Positions 11,382 through 20,906 of a DNA stretch of 58,195 bases are shown in pieces. Source of the stretch: Mesobacillus jeotgali (GTDB lineage: Bacteria; Bacillota; Bacilli; Bacillales; Cytobacillaceae); the NCBI RefSeq assembly GCF_900166585.1, contig NZ_FVZC01000004.1:1-58195 (forward strand), written 5' to 3'. How positions within the stretch are numbered: position 1 is the first letter of the stretch; every line of letters begins with the position of its first letter. The notes below the pieces were generated by a model. The model saw only the letters and a list, made by a program, of their open reading frames with translations, made no database searches and had not been told where the DNA came from. The translations under genes and the position numbers were made by a program.

Positions 11382-11429
11382 CCCGACACTTGTCGGGTAT
11401 TTATCAAACCGGGGGTCAAAAATTTGACC
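11382..11429. other. two adjacent short palindromes
   Basis: CCCGACA/TGTCGGG (11382-11397, 2-nt centre) and GGTCAAA/TTTGACC (11414-11429, 2-nt centre) stand 16 bp apart between metG and tatD. They could be protein-binding sites or RNA hairpins. The rest of the 244-bp interval shows no gene. Confidence 0.45.
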
Positions 11430-11560
11430 TGGACATGAGAAAAAAGTTATGATATCGACACAACTTTATCACAATAATAAGAACATCGCAGCGAGTTTAT
11501 TCAATCTATAGCTAAGCAGGGATAGAATGAAGCTGCAGGCAGCTGCAAAGGAGTTTTGAA

Positions 11561-12328
11561 ATGCTTTTTGATACACATGTCCACTTAAATGCAGAACAAT
11601 TCAATGAAGATCTCCAGGAGGTCATTGACCGGGCGCTTGCTGAGGGTGTAACAAATATGGTTGTTGTCGGGTTTGATGAGGTCACGATCAAAAAAGCGAT
11701 TGAACTTGCTGAAAGCTATGATTTTATCTATGCAAGCGTGGGATGGCATCCAGTCGATGCCATTGATTTGACTCCGGAGCATCTGGACTGGCTGAAAGAA
11801 CTGGCTTCCCACCCCAAAGTGGTGGCGCTGGGTGAAATGGGTCTTGATTATTACTGGGACAAGTCACCGAAGGAAATCCAAAAAGAAGTCTTCCGCAAGC
11901 AAATCCGACTGGCTAAAGAAGTCAATCTTCCTATCATCATACATAATCGTGAAGCAACTGCAGACATAGTAGAAATTTTAAAGGAAGAAAACGCTAGCGA
12001 AGTAGGCGGGATCATGCACTGCTATAGCGGCAGCGTGGAAACCGCATTAGAATGTATCGAGATGAACTTCTATATTTCGCTTGGCGGACCAGTTACATTC
12101 AAAAATGCAAAAAAACCGAAGGAAGTGGCAGAGTCGATTCCGATGGAACGTCTATTGGTCGAAACGGATTGCCCTTACCTGACGCCGCATCCATATCGCG
12201 GAAAAAGAAACGAACCTGCCTATGTAAAATTGGTAGCCGAACAAATTGCAGAACTAAAAGGGCTAACACTCGAAGAAGTTGCAGGCGAAACTGCCAAAAA
12301 TGCAAAAAAATTATTCGGCATAAAGTGA
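11561..12328 (+). CDS. yabD: TatD family metal-dependent DNase (YabD)
   Basis: TIM-barrel metallohydrolase of 255 residues; family members are 3'-5' DNases or RNases linked to DNA repair. The metal ligands are visible: H6 and H8 in DTHVHLN, a glutamate in GEMGLDYYWD, a histidine in IIHNRE, another in MHCYSG, and the aspartate in ETDCPYLTPHPYRGK. AAGGAG precedes the ATG. In B. subtilis it sits between metS and yabE, as here. The physiological substrate is not known from sequence. Confidence 0.93.
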   Translation: MLFDTHVHLNAEQFNEDLQEVIDRALAEGVTNMVVVGFDEVTIKKAIELAESYDFIYASVGWHPVDAIDLTPEHLDWLKELASHPKVVALGEMGLDYYWDKSPKEIQKEVFRKQIRLAKEVNLPIIIHNREATADIVEILKEENASEVGGIMHCYSGSVETALECIEMNFYISLGGPVTFKNAKKPKEVAESIPMERLLVETDCPYLTPHPYRGKRNEPAYVKLVAEQIAELKGLTLEEVAGETAKNAKKLFGIK

Positions 12329-12495
12329 TAGAGAATGTTGTCGATTTTTCAGAAAGGTTGTCCAAACTTTTTCTATTTCTAAAAAGTTCTACATGTCTCA
12401 CTTGTGACATAGGATAACCGTGTCGATAACTCTTGCTTTTCTTTTTATGGAGCATCTTGCATAATAGGGACTACGTTTGGGCAAGGGTGTCTGGG

Positions 12496-12525
12496 TTGAC
12501 AAGTCGGCAACAACATCTTTATAAT
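12496..12525 (+). promoter_or_regulatory. yabE promoter
   Basis: TTGACA (12496-12501) and TATAAT (12520-12525) with an 18-nt spacer, both perfect hexamers; the start site would fall about 20 nt before the yabE start codon. Confidence 0.85.
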
Positions 12526-12554
12526 CACTCCGAGAAGAGGAGGCGTTTTTCATC

Positions 12555-13751
12555 GTGATTAATAGCATGAAAAACCTGTTTTCCAAGACTTTGAGTAAGA
12601 AGAAGCTTGTGCTTTTTTCTGCTAGTTTCCTAGTTTTTGCTGCTGCTCTTGGATTCTTCATGTATGAAGGAACCAAAAAGACAGTCGCATTGACGTTGGA
12701 TGGCGAAGAAAGAGTCATTAAAACACATGCAAATACTATCCAGGATATATTTAATGATCTCAATATCTCACTACGCTCAGAGGATTATTTATCGCTGGCG
12801 GCGAACACCGAGGTTAAGAACAACCTATCAATCGTGTGGAAGCCGGCAAAACAGGTAGAGGTAATACAGGATCAGGAGAAGAAGAGGTATTGGACAGCAG
12901 CCGATACGGTCGCAGATTTCCTGAAAGAACAGAATATCGTTATCAATGAGCACGACAAGTTAAGCCCAAACCCAGACGCTAAGTTAAAGCAAGATGCGAA
13001 GATTGCCATTCAAAGAGCTTTCCCGCTTAAGGTTGTAGTAGGCGGAAAAGAACAAGATGTATGGTCGACTTCGACTACGGTCGCTGACTTTTTATCACAG
13101 CAAGGAATCACACTGAACAAAATGGACCGTGTTGAGCCTGCGTTAAAGCAGACAGTCACAAAAGATGCCGTGATTAATGTCATTCGAGTTGAAAAAGTCA
13201 CCGATGTAGTGGAAGAACCAATTAGCTATGCTGTCATTACGAAGAATGACAGCCAACTGGAAAAAGGGAAACAGAAAGTCGTGACAGAAGGCCAGGAAGG
13301 TTTGCTTACTAAGGAATATGAAGTAATCCTTGAAAACGGCAAGGAAGTATCAAGAAAACTGGTCACTGAAAAGAAAGTGAAAGAAAAACAGGATAAAGTC
13401 GTGGCAATGGGAACAAAGGTCATTGTTGCTCAAGTTTCCCGCGGAGCAAGTGAACCGGCAGGAAAAGAATTCTATGTTTCCTCAACAGCCTATACTGCAA
13501 GCTGCTCAGGGTGCTCCGGCTACACTGCGACAGGTATTAACCTTAGGGCGAATCCTAATATGAAAGTCATTGCAGTGGATCCAAGCATTATTCCATTAGG
13601 AACCAAAGTATATGTTGAAGGCTATGGCTATGCCATTGCTGCCGATAAGGGATCAGCAATCCAGGGCCATAAGATTGACGTCTTTTTCGCATCAAAATCT
13701 GATGCATATCGCTGGGGCCGCAAGAAAGTTAAAATTAAAATTTTAAATTAA
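12555..13751 (+). CDS. yabE: G5 and 3D domain cell-wall protein YabE
   Basis: Cell-surface protein of 398 residues resembling resuscitation-promoting factors, probably acting on peptidoglycan. An N-terminal membrane anchor or signal (about 17-38, LVLFSASFLVFAAALGFFMY) is followed by DUF348 repeats (about 40-215), a G5 domain (about 218-295) and a C-terminal 3D domain with the three conserved aspartates (VIAVDPSIIPLGT, AADKGSAI, IDVFF), related to MltA-type lytic enzymes. GTG 12555 is chosen because GGAGG ends 11 nt upstream; the internal ATG at 12567 is too far. In B. subtilis an antisense RNA controls yabE; I saw no clear counterpart promoter. Confidence 0.93.
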   Translation: MINSMKNLFSKTLSKKKLVLFSASFLVFAAALGFFMYEGTKKTVALTLDGEERVIKTHANTIQDIFNDLNISLRSEDYLSLAANTEVKNNLSIVWKPAKQVEVIQDQEKKRYWTAADTVADFLKEQNIVINEHDKLSPNPDAKLKQDAKIAIQRAFPLKVVVGGKEQDVWSTSTTVADFLSQQGITLNKMDRVEPALKQTVTKDAVINVIRVEKVTDVVEEPISYAVITKNDSQLEKGKQKVVTEGQEGLLTKEYEVILENGKEVSRKLVTEKKVKEKQDKVVAMGTKVIVAQVSRGASEPAGKEFYVSSTAYTASCSGCSGYTATGINLRANPNMKVIAVDPSIIPLGTKVYVEGYGYAIAADKGSAIQGHKIDVFFASKSDAYRWGRKKVKIKILN

Positions 13752-13758
13752 TTTACGG

Positions 13759-13793
13759 ATGCAGGGGGACCTTCCTCTGCATTTTTGTTTTTT
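13759..13793 (+). terminator. yabE terminator
   Basis: ATGCAG...CTGCAT stem with inner GG/CC pairing, followed by a T-rich tract. Confidence 0.85.
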
Positions 13794-13829
13794 CAATTAA
13801 TGTTTAAGGTATAATAAGAAAAGCGAAAC

Positions 13830-13864
13830 CGTGTTGGTCAGCCCGACAAGTGCTGCAGCTAGAC
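13830..13864 (-). repeat. short reverse copy of the dispersed element
   Basis: Reverse-complemented, this reads TGTCTAGCTGCAGCACTTG, then TCGGGCTGACCAA. That joins the two ends of the longer elements at 21304 and 39797 with the middle deleted. Confidence 0.55.
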
Positions 13865-13930
13865 ACTGGAGAAAGCTTAACAGTCTAAAAAAAAGCTAGA
13901 CACTGGAGAAGGCTTAACAGTCTAAAAAAC
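13857..13930 (+). repeat. 37-bp direct tandem duplication
   Basis: Two copies (13857-13893 and 13894-13930) differ only at a couple of positions. Each contains TAGAC and GTCTA as a possible hairpin with an 18-nt loop. The first copy overlaps the end of the short dispersed element. Confidence 0.8.
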
Positions 13931-13974
13931 TTTACACTTATATAGACGATTATATTTCAAAAATGTTTCATTTA

Positions 13975-14016
13975 TTTCAAAGAAAAATTTAATTTCTTTG
14001 AAAAAAATTTTTACTT
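13975..14016 (+). terminator. AT-rich hairpin upstream of rnmV
   Basis: TTTCAAAGAAA and TTTCTTTGAAA form a perfect 11-bp stem with a 7-nt loop, followed by a T-rich stretch. It could terminate or attenuate a transcript entering rnmV. Confidence 0.45.
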
Positions 14017-14144
14017 TTTCCATGGAAACTCCAGCGCTTGTTTTACATAAAGCCTTCATGCGAAGAAACAAGTTTATGCAAAGAGTCTTATGGTTGAAAG
14101 AGTCCAATACCGGCAGATGTATAGGCGATATTAACGGAGGAATT

Positions 14145-15579
<1,435 letters not shown>

Positions 15580-15580
15580 T

Positions 15581-15611
15581 GCCCGGTGTAGTCCGGGCTT
15601 TATTTTTTTTT
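15581..15611 (+). terminator. rsmA terminator
   Basis: GCCCGG and CCGGGC pair around a 6-nt loop with a long T run after. Confidence 0.9.
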
Positions 15612-15835
15612 TAGGGGTTAAAGCCTAAGATTTAAAATATAATTTATTTTTCCGGAAAACAAATCTGGATTAAGGCTGGTTAAAGACAATACCGAGGAAC
15701 CCCTTAAATATCTATGAAGTATCCGAATAGATTGCACTTCAAAGTCCCAAAAGCACATGTCTATAGGTGTTTGCATATTTTATGAAAGAAAACCACTTAG
15801 CGCAGCCTGTGTGCGGGGCAATTGGAGTGAGGATG

Positions 15836-16714
15836 ATGAATATTAACCTCATGGATATCGTCGGCAGGGTTTCGCATCAATGCGATATTATGTTCCGGGT
15901 AATCGATATCAGAGAGATATATGGAAAGAAAATAGCGATATTATATGGTGAGGATTTCCGATTGATTGCGGATGCCCCCTATGAAGACCTGATTAAAATT
16001 GATCCAGGGATGCGCATGAGGCTGACAGAGGAATTCCGGTCACTTGAAGAACAATCATATAAGCTCTTCCGGCAGGATGTGGATTTATTGCAGCAGAAGC
16101 AAGAATATGAGACCACCGAAGGTTACAGCAAATCATATAATTACTTTCAAATGCCTGGAAAGGTGCTCCATATTGACGGGGACCCGATTTATCTTAAAAA
16201 ATGCCTGACCCTATACGAGAAGGTCGGGGTACCGGTTTACGGATTTCACTGCAATGAAAAAGAAATGCCAGAAAAAGTCGGGATGCTGATTGATTATTAC
16301 CGGCCGGATATATTGGTCATCACCGGCCATGATGCTTATTCAAAATCGAAGGGCTCTATAGATGACATTAATGCTTACCGCCACTCAAAGCATTTTGTGC
16401 AGACTGTGAGAGAGGCACGAAAGAGAGTTCCTCATCTTGACCAGCTTGTCATTTTTGCCGGTGCATGTCAATCTCATTTCGAGTCATTGATTCACGCTGG
16501 AGCCAATTTTGCCAGTTCTCCCTCAAGAGTCAATATTCACGCATTAGACCCAGTCTATATCGTCGCGAAAATCAGCTTTACTCCATTCATGGAACGTATA
16601 AATGTCTGGGATGTACTTCGGAATACTTTGACTGGGGACAAAGGTCTTGGCGGCATTGAAACAAAGGGAGTATTAAGGACAGGAATGCCATATAAGAAGA
16701 ATTCGCCGGACTGA
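15836..16714 (+). CDS. yabG: sporulation-specific protease YabG
   Basis: Mother-cell protease that trims spore-coat proteins (for example SpoIVA and CotT in B. subtilis). At 292 residues it matches the family, with the highly conserved C-terminal half containing VITGHDAYSKSKG, AYRHSKHFV, FAGACQSHFESL (the cysteine is a candidate catalytic residue) and ANFASSPSRVNIHALDP. I chose the second of two tandem ATGs (15836) from GGAG spacing and alignment with B. subtilis YabG; 15833 is equivalent. A longer ORF back to 15767 has no ribosome-binding site. The sigma-K promoter expected for yabG was not recognised. Confidence 0.94.
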   Translation: MNINLMDIVGRVSHQCDIMFRVIDIREIYGKKIAILYGEDFRLIADAPYEDLIKIDPGMRMRLTEEFRSLEEQSYKLFRQDVDLLQQKQEYETTEGYSKSYNYFQMPGKVLHIDGDPIYLKKCLTLYEKVGVPVYGFHCNEKEMPEKVGMLIDYYRPDILVITGHDAYSKSKGSIDDINAYRHSKHFVQTVREARKRVPHLDQLVIFAGACQSHFESLIHAGANFASSPSRVNIHALDPVYIVAKISFTPFMERINVWDVLRNTLTGDKGLGGIETKGVLRTGMPYKKNSPD

Positions 16715-16742
16715 TCATCTTTATGTCCGGCGTTTTTTATTT
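16704..16742 (+). terminator. yabG terminator
   Basis: CGCCGGAC pairs with GTCCGGCG and is followed by T-rich sequence; the left arm lies in the yabG coding end. Confidence 0.9.
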
Positions 16743-16818
16743 TTTCATACATATTTTAGCGCATTAAAGGCCACTCTAAAAATGTTGAAATTTAGAAGAA
16801 AAAGAAGACGGAAATATA

Positions 16819-16848
16819 TTGACTTTTAAATTTAAGTACTGTTATAAT
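16819..16848 (+). promoter_or_regulatory. veg promoter, upstream
   Basis: TTGACT (16819-16824), 18-nt spacer, TATAAT (16843-16848), surrounded by A/T-rich sequence. Confidence 0.87.
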
Positions 16849-16860
16849 TTATGTTTTTGT

Positions 16861-16889
16861 TTGACTAAAGTGTTCAAGCATGTTATACT
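16861..16889 (+). promoter_or_regulatory. veg promoter, downstream
   Basis: TTGACT (16861-16866), 17-nt spacer ending TGT (extended -10), TATACT (16884-16889). With the upstream site this reproduces the tandem promoters known for B. subtilis veg. Confidence 0.88.
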
Positions 16890-16911
16890 TTTTTATAGTG
16901 AGGTGGACCGA

Positions 16912-17175
16912 ATGCCAAAAACATTATCGGATATCAAAAAAGCACTTGATTCAAACTTAGGAAAAAGACTCATGCTAAAGGCCAACGGCGGACGCAGAAA
17001 AACGATCGAGCGTTCAGGTGTATTAGCGGAAACTTATCCTTCCGTTTTCGTCATTGAGCTTGACCAGGATGAAAATGCTTTTGAACGTGTTTCCTACAGC
17101 TATGCAGATGTTCTAACTGAAACAGTTGAAATTACCTTCTATGAAGATACAACAGGATCGATCGCTTTGAGCTAA
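16912..17175 (+). CDS. veg: Veg protein
   Basis: An 87-residue protein highly expressed in vegetative cells. B. subtilis Veg is reported to stimulate biofilm formation by counteracting SinR; the biochemical mechanism is not established. It begins [19 protein letters not shown] and has the GGRRKT and [15 protein letters not shown] segments, consistent with an Sm/SH3-like beta fold. The ATG follows GTGAGGTGG; a longer in-frame ORF back to 16819 covers the promoters and is rejected. Two strong sigma-A promoters fit high expression. Confidence 0.95.
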   Translation: MPKTLSDIKKALDSNLGKRLMLKANGGRRKTIERSGVLAETYPSVFVIELDQDENAFERVSYSYADVLTETVEITFYEDTTGSIALS

Positions 17176-17195
17176 TTTATGCTCAAATGAAGTAC

Positions 17196-17231
17196 AGGCA
17201 GTGAACTTTCGGGTTAGCTGCTTTTTATTTT
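17196..17231 (+). terminator. veg terminator
   Basis: GCAGTGAAC and GTTAGCTGC form an imperfect stem followed by TTTTT. Confidence 0.7.
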
Positions 17232-17276
17232 GCCCATTTTTAAAGTATCAGAGTGATTCATTTTTTACTTTAAGTA

Positions 17277-17318
17277 TTGTCCAGCTCAGCACTTGCCAGG
17301 ACTGGCTGACACGCTGGA
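17277..17318 (+). repeat. short copy of the dispersed element
   Basis: TTGTCCAGCTCAGCACTTGCC followed by GGACTGGCTGAC matches the fused ends of the longer elements (start at 21304, 3' block CTTGCCGGGGCTGACC) with the interior missing. Confidence 0.5.
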
Positions 17319-17410
17319 GTTTTTCAATGACAGGATAAATAAGGCGTACATGAAAATCTCCTTTCTCCAAAATACTAAGAAAGCCGTGATGGTGAAAGGA
17401 GATGGTAGTA

Positions 17411-17590
17411 TTGGGCAGAAGAAGAGGGATTATGTCTGACAGGTTGAAGGAAGAGCTTGCGAAAGAGCTTGGTTTTTATGATGTCGTCCAGAATGAAGGA
17501 TGGGGCGGAATCAAAGCCAGGGACGCAGGTAATATGGTAAAGCGGGCAATTGAATTGGCTGAACAGCAGCTTGCGAACCAGAACCGCTGA
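17411..17590 (+). CDS. sspF: small acid-soluble spore protein SspF (alpha/beta-type related)
   Basis: DNA-binding spore protein of 59 residues from the SspF branch of alpha/beta-type SASP; it is made in the forespore and coats DNA. The sequence [10 protein letters not shown], the [12 protein letters not shown] segment and [17 protein letters not shown] match B. subtilis SspF. TTG 17411 is chosen: GGAG at 17398-17401 is 9 nt upstream, whereas the in-frame ATG at 17402 abuts it. A sigma-G-like -10 (AATACTA at 17371-17377) is present but no good -35 at normal spacing. Confidence 0.94.
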   Translation: MGRRRGIMSDRLKEELAKELGFYDVVQNEGWGGIKARDAGNMVKRAIELAEQQLANQNR

Positions 17591-17666
17591 CCCGGATAGA
17601 CATTCTTTGTAAGCTGCCACAAAGCTGTTTCTTGCAGTGGCCAATATAATTCAGATCCATCACGGT

Positions 17667-17691
17667 GCCGGGGCTATTGCTCCGGCTTTTT
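17667..17691 (+). terminator. sspF terminator
   Basis: GCCGGGGC...GCTCCGGC stem with T run. It lies about 75 nt after the stop codon. Confidence 0.85.
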
Positions 17692-17822
17692 GCGTTATAA
17701 GACCAACAAATCTAATTCTTTGTGAAATGACTGTATTCGCCATTAAGCAAATGATAAAATAGAGGAATGTTTCTAGAAGAGGAGTCTCACTATTTTACTC
17801 AAAGCGTACTGTCTAAAATAGG

Positions 17823-17883
17823 TTATTGCCCAGCTCAACAGCGCAAGCCAAGACCGAACGAGGCGGTTGCGCTTTTCTTTTCT
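17823..17883 (+). repeat. degenerate dispersed-element copy forming a hairpin
   Basis: TTGCCCAGCTCAACAGCGC is followed by AACGAGGCGGTTGCGCTTTTC, echoing the two ends of the longer elements. AGCGCAA (17839-17845) can pair with TTGCGCT further right, followed by T-rich sequence, so it may also act as a terminator. Confidence 0.4.
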
Positions 17884-17937
17884 TTTTGTGGTAAAATAGG
17901 ACAAAATGTGGAATTCGTTTAAAAGTAGGTGGAAGTA

Positions 17938-18807
17938 GTGAAGATTTTAGTGAAGGCGCCAGCAAAAATCAATCTGTCACTTGATGTTTTGCACAAACGT
18001 CCGGACGGTTACCATGAGGTGGAAATGGTCATGACGACGATTGATTTAGCTGATCGGATTGAGCTAAGTTTATTAGAAGAAGACCGGATCATGATCCATT
18101 CCCATAATCGGTTTGTTCCGGATGATCAGCGGAACCTTGCTTACCAGGCGGCCCTTCTGTTAAAGGAAAAGTTCCAGGTAAAGAAAGGGGTGCTAATCGG
18201 GATTGAAAAGACAATTCCAGTGGCAGCAGGCCTTGCTGGCGGCAGCAGCGATGCGGCGGCAACATTAAGGGGATTGAACAAGCTTTGGAATCTCGGACTG
18301 TCATTGGACGAGCTGGCTGTGCTGGGCGCTGAGATTGGCTCAGATGTTTCTTTCTGTGTGTACGGAGGAACAGCGCTTGCCACCGGACGCGGAGAAATTA
18401 TAGAAGAATTGCCGGCACCGCCAACGTGCTGGATCGTTCTGGCGAAACCCTTCATCGGTGTATCGACTGCTGAAGTTTATCGCCGCCTTAATGTAGAAAA
18501 AGTTCAGCATCCGCCTACAAAACAAATGATCAATGCAATCGAAACGGGAGACTTCAGCCAAGTCTGCAGCAGTGTCGGCAATGTACTTGAGGATGTGACA
18601 CTCTCCCTTTATCCAGAGGTAGCGCAAATCAAGGACCAGATGAAACGTTTCGGAGCCGATGCGGTCCTGATGAGCGGAAGCGGCCCGACGGTCTTCAGCC
18701 TTGTGGCCCACGATTCGCGCATGCATCGTATTTATAACGGGTTACGTGGCTTTTGTGATCAGGTATTTGCTGTAAGGATGCTTGGAGAGCGCCATACCCT
18801 TGATTAA
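17938..18807 (+). CDS. ispE: 4-diphosphocytidyl-2-C-methyl-D-erythritol kinase
   Basis: GHMP-family kinase that phosphorylates CDP-ME in the MEP pathway of isoprenoid synthesis. The 289-residue protein has the opening [12 protein letters not shown], the GHMP ATP-binding loop [17 protein letters not shown] (about 92-108) and the C-terminal [12 protein letters not shown] 17938 is chosen from the AGGTGG 5 nt upstream and by alignment with the 289-residue B. subtilis protein; the in-frame GTG at 17929 lies within that site. An extended -10 TGGTAAAAT lies about 45 bp upstream. Its stop codon overlaps the first PurBox of purR. Confidence 0.96.
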   Translation: MKILVKAPAKINLSLDVLHKRPDGYHEVEMVMTTIDLADRIELSLLEEDRIMIHSHNRFVPDDQRNLAYQAALLLKEKFQVKKGVLIGIEKTIPVAAGLAGGSSDAAATLRGLNKLWNLGLSLDELAVLGAEIGSDVSFCVYGGTALATGRGEIIEELPAPPTCWIVLAKPFIGVSTAEVYRRLNVEKVQHPPTKQMINAIETGDFSQVCSSVGNVLEDVTLSLYPEVAQIKDQMKRFGADAVLMSGSGPTVFSLVAHDSRMHRIYNGLRGFCDQVFAVRMLGERHTLD

Positions 18808-18850
18808 ATCCGTATATTGATGGTATATTAACCTTAAATATTCGGATTTT
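18806..18850 (+). promoter_or_regulatory. PurBox pair upstream of purR
   Basis: Two PurR-box-like sequences face each other: AAATCCGTATATT on the + strand (18806-18818) and AAAATCCGAATATTTA on the - strand (18835-18850). Taken as 14-bp boxes (18806-18819 and 18836-18849) they are separated by 16 bp, the spacing known for PurR-controlled genes in B. subtilis. TATATT lies between them. This indicates autoregulation of purR. Confidence 0.72.
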
Positions 18851-18862
18851 GGAGGTTCTTGA

Positions 18863-19687
18863 ATGAAATTTCGACGCAGCGAGCGTTTGATCGATATGAC
18901 TACTTATTTGCTGGAACATCCACGTCAATTGGTGCCGTTAACCTATTTTGCGGAGAAGTATGGTTCAGCCAAGTCCTCAATCAGCGAAGATCTCGGAATC
19001 ATCAAAGAAACATTTGAACAGCGGGGAATTGGTGTCCTTCAGACTGTGCCTGGTGCTGCAGGAGGAGTGAAATTCCATGTTCATGTCAGTGACGAAAAGG
19101 CAAGGAATATAATTGAAGAATTGTGCGTAATCATGGCCAACCCTGACAGACTGCTTCCAGGCGGTTATCTTTTCATGAATGACATCCTTGGCAATCCAGC
19201 CATAGTGCAGGAGGTAGGAAGGCTGCTTGCATCTGCTTTTGCCGAAAAAGACATTGAAGTCGTCATGACCGTGGCAACAAAAGGAATCCCAATCGCTTAC
19301 GCTGTGGCAAGCCATTTGAATGTACCGGTTGTGATTGTCAGAAGGGACAGCAAGGTGACAGAAGGGTCAACTGTCAGCATTAATTATGTCTCCGGCTCGT
19401 CCAAAAGAATCCAGACAATGGTGTTATCGAAGAGGAGCCTTGCAGAGGGTTCGAAGGTTCTAATTGTAGATGACTTCATGAAGGCAGGCGGTACGGTCAA
19501 CGGAATGATCAACCTGCTGGAGGAATTCAATGCAGAATTAGCAGGAATCGCGGTATTGGTAGAATCAGAAAATGCCGAAGAGAGACTTGTTGACGAATAC
19601 CTGTCACTCGTCCGGCTGTCAGACGTTGATGTAAAAGATAGAAAAATTACCGTTAGTGAAGGAAATTACTTCGCTCGTAAAGAATAG
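18863..19687 (+). CDS. purR: purine operon repressor PurR
   Basis: Represses purine synthesis and salvage genes; PRPP relieves DNA binding in B. subtilis and (p)ppGpp strengthens it. The 274-residue protein has an N-terminal winged helix (about 1-75: MKFRRSERLIDMTTYLLEHP, SAKSSISEDL) and a phosphoribosyltransferase-fold effector domain with the PRPP loop VLIVDDFMKAGGTVNGM (about 200-216). GGAGG precedes the ATG. It lies directly upstream of ridA and is likely cotranscribed with it. The facing PurBoxes just upstream suggest it represses itself. Confidence 0.97.
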   Translation: MKFRRSERLIDMTTYLLEHPRQLVPLTYFAEKYGSAKSSISEDLGIIKETFEQRGIGVLQTVPGAAGGVKFHVHVSDEKARNIIEELCVIMANPDRLLPGGYLFMNDILGNPAIVQEVGRLLASAFAEKDIEVVMTVATKGIPIAYAVASHLNVPVVIVRRDSKVTEGSTVSINYVSGSSKRIQTMVLSKRSLAEGSKVLIVDDFMKAGGTVNGMINLLEEFNAELAGIAVLVESENAEERLVDEYLSLVRLSDVDVKDRKITVSEGNYFARKE

Positions 19688-19721
19688 TAGTGTCAGACGA
19701 AAAAATTAATGGGGTGACAAT

Positions 19722-20096
19722 ATGAATATTGTACAAACTTCAAATGCGCCAGCGGCAATCGGACCATACTCTCAGGGTGTAGTAGTCAACAATCTTTTCT
19801 ACAGCTCAGGCCAAATCCCGCTGACTCCAGAGGGTGTAATGGTCGAAGGGGATATCCAGGCCCAGACACACCAGGTCTTCAAAAACCTCAAAGCTGTGCT
19901 GGAAGCTGCCGGAGCATCACTTGAAACAGTCGTAAAAGCAACTGTGTTCATCAAAAATATGGATGAATTCGCTCAATTGAATGAAGTATATGCTGAGTAT
20001 TTCAATGAACATAAACCAGCACGCTCCACAGTCGAAGTAGCAAGACTGCCAAAAGACGCCCTTGTGGAAATCGAAGTAGTAGCGCTCGTTAAATAA
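19722..20096 (+). CDS. ridA: RidA family enamine/imine deaminase (YabJ)
   Basis: Hydrolyses reactive 2-aminoacrylate-type enamines/imines produced by PLP enzymes. The 124-residue protein has the family signature in [22 protein letters not shown], with the substrate-binding arginine at its head, and the start [17 protein letters not shown]. In B. subtilis YabJ also influences purine regulation, matching its place after purR. Start ATG follows GGGGTGAC. The terminator stem begins inside its last codons. Confidence 0.96.
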   Translation: MNIVQTSNAPAAIGPYSQGVVVNNLFYSSGQIPLTPEGVMVEGDIQAQTHQVFKNLKAVLEAAGASLETVVKATVFIKNMDEFAQLNEVYAEYFNEHKPARSTVEVARLPKDALVEIEVVALVK

Positions 20097-20112
20097 CGGG
20101 CGTTTTTTTTTT
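20084..20112 (+). terminator. purR-ridA terminator
   Basis: GCTCGTT and AACGGGC (one G-U pair) around a 4-nt loop, followed by about ten T. Confidence 0.85.
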
Positions 20113-20143
20113 GTCCGAAGAGAAGGGAAAGGAGAGTCCGGTA

Positions 20144-20615
20144 CATAAGAGCGGTATATGTGCCCTAACTGAGGAGAAAAGCGGGAGATCGGTAACATAA
20201 GAACGGTATATGTGCCCCAACTAAGGAAAAAAGCGAGAGATCGGTAACATAAAAGGGGTATATGTGCCCCAACTGAGGAGAAAAACGAGAGATCGGTAAC
20301 ATAAGAACGGTATATGTGCCCCAACTAAGGAAAAAAGCGAGAGATCGGTAACATAAAAGGGGTATATGTGCCCCAACTGAGGAGAAAAACGAGAGATCGG
20401 TAACATAAGAGCGGTATATGTGCCCCAACTGAGGAGAAAAACGAGAGATCGGTAACATAAGAGCGGTATATGTGCCCCAACTGAGGAGAAAAACGAGAGA
20501 TCGGTAACATAAGAGCGGTATATGTGCCCCAACTGAGGAGAAAAGCGAGAGAACGGTAACATAAAAAAGATTTATGTGTCCCAACTGAGAAGAAAAAACG
20601 AGAACAAGGTAACAG
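20144..20615 (+). repeat. 52-bp minisatellite, about nine units
   Basis: Units begin with CATAAG at 20144, 20196, 20248, 20300, 20352, 20404, 20456, 20508 and 20560, exactly 52 bp apart; the last is degenerate. Each unit contains GTATATGTGCCCCAACT, a purine-rich block and GATCGGTAA. Units 2-3 and 4-5 are identical pairs, showing a recent 104-bp duplication. The + strand is strongly purine-rich, which leaves long open frames on the minus strand; I do not regard these as genes. Confidence 0.97.
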
Positions 20616-20838
20616 TGAACGGCCCTATATCATAAATAGAACTAATAAGAAATGTGCTTGAATTTTTGTTTACTCTTTAAAATATTGTCTGCAAAGTGAA
20701 AATTCATATAAAAATTTTCCTGTCCGTCAATAGCCAAAAAAGCCTATTTTAAAAGGGTAAATGAGCTTGAAAAGGCTTTCTCCATGAAAAAGTTCACAAA
20801 TTTGCCCTACTTTTTAGAAAAAATTTTCTTGTAAAAGA
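20616..20838. other. AT-rich region upstream of spoVG
   Basis: No gene. Very A/T-rich, as in the B. subtilis spoVG upstream region, where AbrB binds. AAAGCCT and AGGCTTT (about 20740-20785) could form a long-loop stem. Direct AbrB binding here is inferred only. Confidence 0.45.
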
Positions 20839-20867
20839 AGGAGTTTTGATTTCCACGTGGAATTATT
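20839..20867 (+). promoter_or_regulatory. sigma-H promoter of spoVG
   Basis: AGGAGTTTT (20839-20847) and GTGGAATTAT (20857-20866). The distance from AGGA to GAAT is 21 bp, the same as I recall for the B. subtilis spoVG sigma-H promoter, and both elements fit the RNAGGAWWW / RNNGAATWW consensus. Confidence 0.85.
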
Positions 20868-20906
20868 TAACTAGAATTTTATCTATTTGTAAAGGTGGTG
20901 AACAGA

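Noticed and set aside
20165..20584. Long minus-strand ORFs across the first 52-bp array
   Set aside because: They arise because the + strand is purine-rich and 52 is not a multiple of 3; several frames are open at once, the peptides are the same repeat in shifted frames, and no ribosome-binding site was seen.
20144..20615. CRISPR array
   Set aside because: The 52-bp units are contiguous and alike along their whole length, without unique spacers, and there are no cas genes in the window.
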